Origin: 2-02-FULL-66-14 sp964651335
GTDB lineage: Bacteria; Pseudomonadota; Gammaproteobacteria; Burkholderiales; SG8-39
Length of the DNA: 21,187 bases
NCBI GenBank assembly: GCA_964651335.1
Contig: CAZYVT010000063.1
Location: 1 to 21,187, forward strand
Reading direction: 5' to 3'
How positions within the stretch are numbered: the stretch's first letter is position 1; each line of letters begins with the position of its first letter. The notes under the pieces are model-generated. The model searched no databases. It worked only from the letters and a program-made list of their open reading frames with translations, and was not told where the DNA came from. Positions 1-5,881 of this stretch are shown piece after piece. The translations under genes and the position numbers were made by a program.

Positions 1-151
1 AGCGTGACATGAACAGCAGTTCGCCGGCTTGCAAATGTGCCCTGATGGGTTCATTGCGGGCCGCCAGGATCCCAAGCATGTAGGCAATCTCCGAGGGCGA
101 ACGCCTGATCCGTTCCGCCCGATGCTCACCAGGTGCTTGATCTGTAGTCAT
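1..151 (-). CDS. Partial gene, possible YcgR/PilZ-type flagellar brake protein (N-terminus only)
   Basis: An open minus-strand frame starts at ATG (complement of 149-151) and runs off the left edge after 50 codons. It has no stop and has codon use like its neighbours, so it is probably a real gene start. The N-terminus is charged and followed by a helix-like segment (SPSEIAYMLGILAARNEPIR) and then AHLQAGELLFMSR. This resembles the N-terminal YcgR domain, a beta-rich domain ahead of a c-di-GMP-binding PilZ domain, but no PilZ motif lies inside the window. It begins 15 bp after the stop of the PQQ dehydrogenase gene on the same strand, so the two may share a transcript. No clear Shine-Dalgarno is seen in that gap. 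The product call is a resemblance only. Confidence 0.45.
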   Translation of the reverse strand, partial: MTTDQAPGEHRAERIRRSPSEIAYMLGILAARNEPIRAHLQAGELLFMSR

Positions 152-166
152 TAGGGCTCGCGTTTT

Positions 167-2245
167 CTAGTCTACTCGGCTCTTCCTGCGCGCCGATCGC
201 ACCCGCAGGAGCGCCCACGCGATGAGCGCGAGCGCAAGCACCGCGAGCGCGGTGCCCGCTTCGAACCGCCCGCCGGAACGGTCGAGAATTTTCTCCAGCC
301 AGCCGCGATCGGGATCGCCCGCCCGGCGCAGGGCGAACGCGACGATTGCATCGCCGATCGGAAGACCCGCGTCTGAGCGTCCGCCGGCGGCGATCACGAC
401 GTACTGGCGGCCCTGCCACTCGTAGGACATCGGCGTCGCGATCCCGGCAGCGGGCAGCCGGCCGGCCCACAGTTCGGCGCCGGTCCTGGCGTCGAACGCG
501 CGCAGGTAGCGGTCGAACGCCGCGCCGATGAAGACGACCCCGCCGCGGGTGACGAGCGGGCCGCCGAAATTCGGCGTGCCGAAACGCATCGCGATGCCGA
601 GCGGCGCAATGTCCTCGGTCGTGCCGAGGTTGGTCTCCCACAGGATGCGCTTTGCGCGCAGATCGAGCGCCGCGAGCACGCCCCACGGCGGCGGGTTGCA
701 CGGCAGCTTGATCGGCGAGAGGAGCAGCTCGCGCTTCATGCCGAACGGCGTGCCGGCCTGCGGGGAGATCTCGACGCCGGGAAATTTCTTGCGCATCGCG
801 TCGAGCTCGGCCGAGGGGAACAGGGTGACGAGGTGCGCGAGCCGGCTGGTGTTGGCGTAGACGACGTCGGTTGCCGGATCGATGGCGATCCCGCCCCAGT
901 TGATGCCGCCGCCGGTGAACGGGAAGAGGATCGTTCCCTGCTCGCTCGGCGGTGTGTAGAGGCCTTGGTTGCGCGCGGCGGCGATCCGCTCGCGGCACTT
1001 GCCCCGGTCCCAGAACGTGAGGCCCCAGGCGTCGTCCGCGGTGAGCTTCGAGGGTGCGAGCAGCGGCAGGTCGGCGGGGAAGGGCTGCGTCGCAGAGAGC
1101 GCTTCGCCCGGCGCGCCGCCCTGCGGCACCGCGCGCTCCTCGACCGGAAAGACCGGCTTGCCGCTGTCGCGGTCGAGCACGAAGATCATTCCCTGCTTGT
1201 TGCCTTGGATGACCACGTCGCGCGGCTTGCCGGCGAGCGTGATCGTGGCGAGCGTGGGCTGCGCCGGGACGTCGTAGTCCCAGACGTCGTGATGCACGGT
1301 CTGGAAGTGCCAGGCGAGGGCGCCGGTGTCGAGGCGGAGCGCCACGACGGAATTGGCGTAGAGATTCGCGCCGGGCCGCAGGCCGCCGTAGAAGTCCGGG
1401 CTCGGGCTGGAGGTCGGCAGGAAGGCGAGGCCGCGCGCCGCGTCCACCGACATCGGCGCCCATACGTTCGCGCTGCCGGTGGTCTTCCAGCCTTCGCCCC
1501 ACGTGTTCGCCGCCGGGTCCGCGGCGCTCGCCGGGATCGGGTCCCACTCCCAGCGCAGCCTGCCGCTGCGGGCGTCGTAGGCGCGCACCGTGCCGCGCGG
1601 CGAGGCGACTCGCAGGTTGTCGTTGATCGCGGAGCCCACCACCACCACGCCGTTCGCCGCGATGGGAGGCGAAGTGATATGAAATTCGCTCGGACCGAGC
1701 AGCGGCATGCCGGGGTCGATCTGGACTTCGCCGTTAAGGCCGAACCCGGCGCAGCGCTTTCCCGAGGCGAGATCGAGCGCGATGACGCGCGCGTCGTTGG
1801 TGGCGGTGAAGATGCGCGCCGCGCAAGCCGCGGCGGGCTTCGCGTCCGGATCGCGCCACAGCGCGACGCCGCGGCAGTTGAAGAGGTTGGCGGGCCTGTA
1901 ATCGGTGCGGATCTTCGGATCGAAGCGCCAGCGCTCGGCGCCGGTGCCCGGATCGAGCGCGATCACCTCGTTGAACGGCGTGCAGAGCACGAGGCGCCCG
2001 TCGGCGAGGATCGGCGTCACCTGGAACTTGCTGCGCCTCATGACCTTCTCGCCGCGCTTATTGAAGTCTCCGCTGCGGTAGGTCCACGCGACCGAGAGAT
2101 CGGCCACGTTCGCCGGCGTGATCTGCGCGAGCGGCGCGTAGCGCGTGCCGCCCGCGTCGGCGCCGTAGTGCTCGGGAAAGCCCTGGCCGTGCGCGCGCAG
2201 AGCGCAGGCGAGCGCAAGGCCGGCGACGCAGAGACGATGCTTCAT
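167..2245 (-). CDS. PQQ-dependent dehydrogenase, membrane-anchored (quinoprotein glucose dehydrogenase family)
   Basis: This 692-residue quinoprotein should oxidise a sugar or alcohol in the periplasm with pyrroloquinoline quinone. A signal peptide covers about residues 1-21 (MKHRLCVAGLALACALRAHG). The beta-propeller follows, with the family stretches HYGADAGGTRYAPL near the N-terminus, VHHDVWDYDVPAQPTL in the middle and GGPLVTRGGVVFIGA plus ATPMSYEWQGRQYVV near the C-terminus. No CxxCH haem motif is present, so it is not a quinohaemoprotein. A hydrophobic segment near the C-terminus (GTALAVLALALIAWALL) followed by Arg/Lys looks like a single membrane anchor. Classical membrane glucose dehydrogenase instead has five N-terminal helices. 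The ATG start gives a correct signal peptide. Substrate cannot be read from the sequence. No PQQ synthesis genes are nearby. Confidence 0.9.
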   Translation of the reverse strand: MKHRLCVAGLALACALRAHGQGFPEHYGADAGGTRYAPLAQITPANVADLSVAWTYRSGDFNKRGEKVMRRSKFQVTPILADGRLVLCTPFNEVIALDPGTGAERWRFDPKIRTDYRPANLFNCRGVALWRDPDAKPAAACAARIFTATNDARVIALDLASGKRCAGFGLNGEVQIDPGMPLLGPSEFHITSPPIAANGVVVVGSAINDNLRVASPRGTVRAYDARSGRLRWEWDPIPASAADPAANTWGEGWKTTGSANVWAPMSVDAARGLAFLPTSSPSPDFYGGLRPGANLYANSVVALRLDTGALAWHFQTVHHDVWDYDVPAQPTLATITLAGKPRDVVIQGNKQGMIFVLDRDSGKPVFPVEERAVPQGGAPGEALSATQPFPADLPLLAPSKLTADDAWGLTFWDRGKCRERIAAARNQGLYTPPSEQGTILFPFTGGGINWGGIAIDPATDVVYANTSRLAHLVTLFPSAELDAMRKKFPGVEISPQAGTPFGMKRELLLSPIKLPCNPPPWGVLAALDLRAKRILWETNLGTTEDIAPLGIAMRFGTPNFGGPLVTRGGVVFIGAAFDRYLRAFDARTGAELWAGRLPAAGIATPMSYEWQGRQYVVIAAGGRSDAGLPIGDAIVAFALRRAGDPDRGWLEKILDRSGGRFEAGTALAVLALALIAWALLRVRSARRKSRVD

Positions 2246-2314
2246 TGGCGGGAATTCATCGCGATCTCCCCCAGGTCCATCGCGCTCAGGCTAGCACTCC
2301 CGGCCCGTGCCCGC

Positions 2315-2338
2315 TAGAATGGTTCCATTATGGTTCCA
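2315..2338 (+). promoter_or_regulatory. Candidate promoter -10 and operator of the vapBC pair
   Basis: TAGAAT at 2315-2320 matches five of six -10 bases. It overlaps an inverted repeat AATGG-TT-CCATT (2318-2329) and the first of two direct copies of ATGGTTCCA (2319-2327 and 2330-2338), which are 11 bp apart, one helical turn. Ribbon-helix-helix antitoxins usually bind such short repeats over their own promoter, so this is a likely autorepression site. No good -35 box is seen. A strong Shine-Dalgarno AAGGAGG (2338-2344) follows, 5 bases before the antitoxin ATG. Confidence 0.5.
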
Positions 2339-2349
2339 AGGAGGCCGCG

Positions 2350-2586
2350 ATGCTCAACCTGACGCTGAAGAACATCCCGAAGACGCTGCACGCCCGGTTG
2401 AAGGAGAGCGCCGAGCAGAACCGCCGCAGCCTGAACAGCGAGATCCTCGCGCGTCTCGAGGCCGAGTTTTCCGCGCCGGTCGTCGATATCGCGGCGCGCG
2501 AGCGCGCGCTGCGGGAATTCGTGGCCAGGTTGCCGCGCGCGGATCACTCCAGGGTCGGCCGTTACAAGAGGCAGGGCCGGGCGTGA
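2350..2586 (+). CDS. vapB: Ribbon-helix-helix antitoxin (FitA/VapB/Arc type)
   Basis: A 78-residue DNA-binding antitoxin. The N-terminus LNLTLKNIPKTLHARLKES followed by NRRSLNSEILARLEAEF is the classic beta strand-helix-helix of Arc/FitA-like repressors (residues 2-41). The basic, flexible C-terminal part (about 50-78) would wrap the toxin. The frame stays open upstream to 2245, but the ATG at 2350 is chosen because AAGGAGG lies 5 bases before it and because the domain begins exactly there. Its stop overlaps the toxin start (GTGA at 2583-2586), so translation is coupled. It is probably autoregulated with its toxin through the repeats just upstream. Confidence 0.88.
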   Translation: MLNLTLKNIPKTLHARLKESAEQNRRSLNSEILARLEAEFSAPVVDIAARERALREFVARLPRADHSRVGRYKRQGRA

Positions 2587-2987
2587 TCGTCGTCGACAGC
2601 AACGTGCTCGCCTACTTCTGGGTGAACGGACCGCTCACTGCGCTCGCCCAGAGCGTGCGCGACAAGGATCCCGATTGGCACATGCCGGCCCTGTGGCGCT
2701 CCGAGATGCGCAACATCCTCACCGGCTACCTGCGCGACGGCACGCTCACGGCCGAGCAGGTCGCGCAGGTCATGTCGACTGCGGAGGCGTCGGCTGCGGG
2801 CCAGGAACACGCCGTGCCGAGCCGGGCGGTTTTCGACATCGTCGGCGAATCCGATCTGTCGGCGTACGACGCCGAGTTCCTGGCCCTCGCCGAGGCGCTG
2901 GATGTGCCGCTCGTGACTGCGGACAAGGCGGTGCTCAAGGCGTTTCCCGGCCGCGCGTTGACCATGGAGGCGTTCGCGGCAAAGTGA
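2583..2987 (+). CDS. vapC: PIN-domain toxin, VapC family ribonuclease
   Basis: A 134-residue PIN-domain endoribonuclease. VapC toxins cleave tRNA or rRNA when freed from the antitoxin. The metal-binding acidic residues are visible: Asp5 in MIVVDSNV, Glu41 in LWRSEMRN, Asp96 in SAYDAEFLALA and Asp114 in VTADK. Length and motif spacing are normal, so it is predicted to be active. The GTG at 2583 overlaps the antitoxin stop by four bases and gives the canonical N-terminus, so it is preferred over longer in-frame extensions that would run through the antitoxin gene. The TGA at 2985-2987 is in the same frame as the HTH reading frame that follows. Confidence 0.9.
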   Translation: MIVVDSNVLAYFWVNGPLTALAQSVRDKDPDWHMPALWRSEMRNILTGYLRDGTLTAEQVAQVMSTAEASAAGQEHAVPSRAVFDIVGESDLSAYDAEFLALAEALDVPLVTADKAVLKAFPGRALTMEAFAAK

Positions 2988-3305
2988 CAGGAATGCGGCG
3001 TTCCAGAGAGGCTCGAAGTCACGCGCGGCAGCGGCAACGCCTATCGCGATCTCGGACACGCGAATGCCGACGTCAAGCAGCTCAAGGCGCTGCTCGCGGC
3101 GGAGATTTTCAAGGCGCTTGACCGGGAGCAGCTCTCGGTACGGCAGGCCCAGGCGCGTACCGGAATTGCGGCGGCCGACTTCTCCCGCATCCGCAACGCC
3201 GACCTTGGGCGCTTTACGCTCGACCGCCTGATGTCCATCATCAACCGGCTCGGCTCCCGCGTGGAAGTCAGGGTAAAGGTGCGGCCGACAGGCCGCGCGC
3301 GTTAG
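2988..3305 (+). pseudogene. XRE/HTH antitoxin-like gene lacking a start codon
   Basis: From 2988 to the TAG at 3303-3305, 105 codons read without interruption as an HTH antitoxin-like protein. Recognisable pieces are ERLEVTRGSGNAYRDLGHAN, ADVKQLKALLAAEI, TGIAAADFSRIRNADLGRF and RLMSIINRLGSRVEV, the last two covering the helix-turn-helix. There is no ATG, GTG or TTG in frame between the VapC stop and the conserved N-terminus; the first in-frame ATG is inside the HTH. An ATG at 2993 is in another frame and would need a one-base slip near 3006-3011. No RelE/HigB-like toxin, its usual partner, is adjacent. It may be a decayed antitoxin, be read through from vapC, or use an unusual start. Confidence 0.75.
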
Positions 3306-3309
3306 CGAT

Positions 3310-3840
3310 TCACTCGCTCTGCACGAAACCAATCCGGCGCTTCGGCGCAGGCTGCGGCGGTGTCATGAGTTCGCGGATGGCGTCGAACACGACCTTGAAT
3401 TGGCGGTCGTACCTGGATTCCAGCGAATCCAGCCTGCGCGAGAGCTCCTGATCGCGCGCCACAAGGCTTCGCAGCCGTACGAAGGCGCGCATGATTTCCA
3501 CGTTCACCTGTACAGCCCGGTCGTTCCTCAGTACCGATGAGAGCATGGCGACGCCCTGTTCGGTGAATGCGTAAGGCGTAATCCTCGGGTGCCTACCGCG
3601 GCCCTTGGGCCGGTTTTGTGCTTCGTTCAAGGTCACAATTTGTGACCTTAAAGGTCTAACTTCTTGTTCCGTCAAATGAAACATGAAGTCGGCCGGGAAC
3701 CGCTCCGGGTTGCGCTTGACTGCCTGGACGAGCGCCTTGGTGGATACCTCATAGAGCGCCGCCAAGTCCGATATCAGCAGCACCTTGTGCCCGCGAACCG
3801 TACGGATGCGCTGGGCGAGGGGCAATGTGGGAGCAGTCAT
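3310..3840 (-). CDS. ORF6N domain-containing DNA-binding protein
   Basis: A 176-residue protein with an ORF6N domain at about residues 10-120: IRTVRGHKVLLISDLAALYEV, then VKRNPERFPADFMFHLTEQE, LRSQIVTLNE, and YAFTEQGVAMLSSVL followed by VQVNVEIMRAFVRLR. ORF6N is a presumed DNA-binding domain known from phages and mobile elements, often next to toxin-antitoxin genes, and its exact role is not settled. A helical segment (about 125-160) may be a short coiled coil. The ATG at 3840 begins the conserved region. No Shine-Dalgarno is seen before it. The gene is convergent with the HTH frame, with 4 bp between their stops. Likely acquired DNA. Confidence 0.88.
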   Translation of the reverse strand: MTAPTLPLAQRIRTVRGHKVLLISDLAALYEVSTKALVQAVKRNPERFPADFMFHLTEQEVRPLRSQIVTLNEAQNRPKGRGRHPRITPYAFTEQGVAMLSSVLRNDRAVQVNVEIMRAFVRLRSLVARDQELSRRLDSLESRYDRQFKVVFDAIRELMTPPQPAPKRRIGFVQSE

Positions 3841-4006
3841 TGGTTTTCGATGAACGCCGCGTCTTCGCGTCGCGTTGACGCATTGTGCGTACCGCCTAAC
3901 CCGCGACCTCGTCTACGATATCAGGGTCCCAGCAATCGTTGCCGCGAGTCGGACGGCCGCGAACCTCGCGTGAGCGGATCGTTCCCTTCCAGTCCGGCTG
4001 CCTCCG

Positions 4007-4597
4007 TCAGCGGTGCTTGCCCGCGCTCCAGCCGCCGGCGGCAAGGAAGCGCTCACCCAGCGACTCGGCGGCCGGCTCGATCGGCGTCGCCATCGTGTCG
4101 TTCCAGCGGTTGAGAAATCCGAACAGTGCGACGACGCCGAGCAGCTCGACGATCTGCTCGTCCGTCCAGTGCTTGCGCAGGCGCGCGAACAGCTCGTCCG
4201 TCACCGCGTTCGGCACCTCGGCCGCCGCGCCGGCGAATTCCAACGCCACGCGCTCGGCTTCGGTGAAGAGCGTGCTCGTCTGGTAGTTCCTGAGCGCTGA
4301 CAGCTTCGCGTCGTCGATGCCGAAATTCCTGGCGCCGAGCACCGTGTGCGCCATGCAGTACCGGCAGCCCGCTGCCTTGCTCGCGAAATGCCCCACCAGG
4401 CGGCGAAAGCCCAGGTCGACGTCTCCCTCCGGGTCCATTACGGCCCCGTTCAGCGCCGCCAGCGCCTTCACCAGCTTCGGCCGCCGCTGCATCGTGAGCA
4501 CGCTGTTGGGAACGAACCCCAGCGTGCCGACGAAGAAATTGAAGTGCTCCTTCAGCTCGGGCCTGTGCTCAAGGGGAAGCGGTTGAAGTCGCGCCAT
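4007..4597 (-). CDS. Carboxymuconolactone decarboxylase-like / AhpD-type peroxidase-related protein
   Basis: An all-helical CMD-family protein of 196-197 residues. The thiol centre CRYCMAH (Cys79-x-x-Cys82-x-x-His85, counted from the upstream ATG) matches the AhpD-like Cys-x-x-Cys pair that carries peroxidase or disulfide-reductase activity. The fingerprints LGFVPNSVLTMQRRP and FTEAERVALEFA resemble the peroxidase-related CMD subfamily. Two ATGs are adjacent (4600 and 4597). The sequence AAAGGA lies only 3 bases before the first and 6 before the second, so the second is preferred. A GATAAT box on the minus strand near 4625-4630 is a plausible -10. The gene diverges from the Fic gene. Its substrate cannot be stated. 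Confidence 0.85.
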   Translation of the reverse strand: MARLQPLPLEHRPELKEHFNFFVGTLGFVPNSVLTMQRRPKLVKALAALNGAVMDPEGDVDLGFRRLVGHFASKAAGCRYCMAHTVLGARNFGIDDAKLSALRNYQTSTLFTEAERVALEFAGAAAEVPNAVTDELFARLRKHWTDEQIVELLGVVALFGFLNRWNDTMATPIEPAAESLGERFLAAGGWSAGKHR

Positions 4598-4663
4598 CAT
4601 GCGTCCTTTCGGATCTGTGCAGCTATTATCCCTTCAACGGCGGTTCCGGCCCTGCGGATGCGG

Positions 4664-4712
4664 CTTGACCCATAACTTGACCGAAGCTTGACCGACGGCT
4701 AGCATCCGCGGC
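4664..4712 (+). promoter_or_regulatory. Fic promoter with three phased CTTGACC repeats; likely leaderless start
   Basis: CTTGACC occurs three times, at 4664-4670, 4676-4682 and 4687-4693, spaced 12 and 11 bp. The middle copy gives a -35 box TTGACC (4677-4682), followed after exactly 17 bp by TAGCAT (4700-4705) as -10. Transcription would start about 4711-4713, on or next to the Fic ATG at 4713, and no Shine-Dalgarno is present. The other two copies may be operator sites on the same face of the helix. Confidence 0.5.
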
Positions 4713-5714
4713 ATGAGCGATCAGCCGCGGTTCACCATCACACCGGCCCTTCTGGCGCGCGTGGAGGCCATCGCGGCGTTGCGCGAGCGCATCCAGGGCG
4801 CGGCGGTGCAGGCGGCGTGGATTCCGGCGCTGCAAAAGGACACGCGCGCCCGGAACGCGCATTCCTCCACGGCCATCGAGGGCAATCCGCTCACGCTCGA
4901 ACAGGTGCGCGCCGTCGAGGCAGGCGAGGCGCTGCCCGTGCCCGCGCGCGTCCGTCGTGAGGTGGTGAACTATTTCGCGGCGCTGCGGCATATCGAGAAG
5001 CAGGCGGCGAAGAAACGGCTCGCGCACGAGGACGTGTTGCGCCTGCATGGGATCGTGGCCGGGGAGGTGATGGATCAGGGCGAGGCGGGGCGTTATCGCA
5101 CCCTGCGAGTGCGGGTGGGCACGTACGTGCCGCCGCCGCCGGAGCAGGTGCCGGGGCTGATGCTGGAGTTCCTCGAATGGTGGAACGACGACGCGCCGGT
5201 TCTTTCCCCCGTGCTCAGTTCCGCCATCGTGCATTACCGGTTCGAGGCCATTCACCCGTTTGCGGACGGCAACGGCCGGACGGGCCGGGCGCTTGCCTTG
5301 TGGGAACTCTACCGGCGCGGATTCGATTCGCACCGCATCTTCTCCGTGGATGAGTTCTATTGGGAAGATCGCCCGCGTTACTACGCTGCCCTGCAAGCGG
5401 TGCGGCGGCAAGGGGACGATCTGACGTCGTGGCTGGAATACAGCGCCGGGGGATTGCAGCAAACCCTGGAGCGGGCGTGGGGGCGCATCCAGCAATTCTC
5501 GGCGTCCAGAAGCCGGGCGCAGTTGGTGCTTCGTCCGAAACAGGAGCAGTTGCTGCAATTGCTACGGGCGCGCGGCGGCCTCAGCCCGCGCGAAATCTGG
5601 GACGGCCTGAGGATTTCCAAACAGGGTGCAATGGACTTGATCCGTCCGCTGCTCAAGGCCAGGTTGATCAAACGCGTGGGCACGCTGAAGCACGGACGCT
5701 ACGTTCTCAAATGA
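4713..5714 (+). CDS. fic: Fic family protein AMP transferase, class II auto-inhibited, with C-terminal winged helix
   Basis: A 333-residue Fic protein, predicted to transfer AMP from ATP to a hydroxyl of a target protein. The catalytic loop HPFADGNGRTGR is complete (181-192) with His181 as base. Upstream, SSTAIEGN (51-58) carries the inhibitory (S/T)xxxE(G/N) motif, with Glu56 able to block ATP. The domain is preceded by a helical cap (about 1-50). The C-terminal part (about 270-333: LSPREIWDGLRISKQGAMDL) looks like a winged helix, suggesting DNA binding or autoregulation. The ATG at 4713 begins the family N-terminus. It has no Shine-Dalgarno and the promoter places the transcript start on it. 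No separate antitoxin is needed in class II proteins. The protein target is unknown. Confidence 0.92.
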   Translation: MSDQPRFTITPALLARVEAIAALRERIQGAAVQAAWIPALQKDTRARNAHSSTAIEGNPLTLEQVRAVEAGEALPVPARVRREVVNYFAALRHIEKQAAKKRLAHEDVLRLHGIVAGEVMDQGEAGRYRTLRVRVGTYVPPPPEQVPGLMLEFLEWWNDDAPVLSPVLSSAIVHYRFEAIHPFADGNGRTGRALALWELYRRGFDSHRIFSVDEFYWEDRPRYYAALQAVRRQGDDLTSWLEYSAGGLQQTLERAWGRIQQFSASRSRAQLVLRPKQEQLLQLLRARGGLSPREIWDGLRISKQGAMDLIRPLLKARLIKRVGTLKHGRYVLK

Positions 5715-5881
5715 CTGGGCGCGCCTGGCGCTCGGGAACGCCATCGAATTCGACCAATAATCGCCAATGGCCGAAATTGGAAGAGAATTAGCAAGAAAGC
5801 TATAGCTAATGGCTGCCGTTCGATCTGTCCGGCGACAATCACCTGCCTTGAAACGACGACTGAAATGTAGCGCGACCGATA
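5715..5881 (+). promoter_or_regulatory. Intergenic region ahead of the hsdM operon, weak promoter candidate
   Basis: A 167-bp gap without a gene. It is more AT-rich than its flanks and contains TTGGAA (5777-5782), then after 18 bp TATAGC (5801-5806), which lies inside the palindrome AGCTATAGCT (5798-5807). This could be the promoter of the RM operon with an operator over the -10, but each hexamer matches only four of six consensus bases. No terminator hairpin for the Fic gene is apparent. Confidence 0.3.

Noticed and set aside
833..2317. Long plus-strand open frame of about 494 codons opposite the PQQ dehydrogenase.
   Set aside because: It is very rich in Arg, Ala and Gly with no domain sense, as expected of the antisense of a high-GC gene.
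2245..2349. Longer antitoxin start at 2245, adding 35 residues.
   Set aside because: The added residues have no family match and AAGGAGG sits correctly before the ATG at 2350.
4664..4693. Three CTTGACC copies considered as a mini CRISPR or other repeat array.
   Set aside because: The units are 7 bp and spaced 11-12 bp, far too short; they fit promoter or operator elements.
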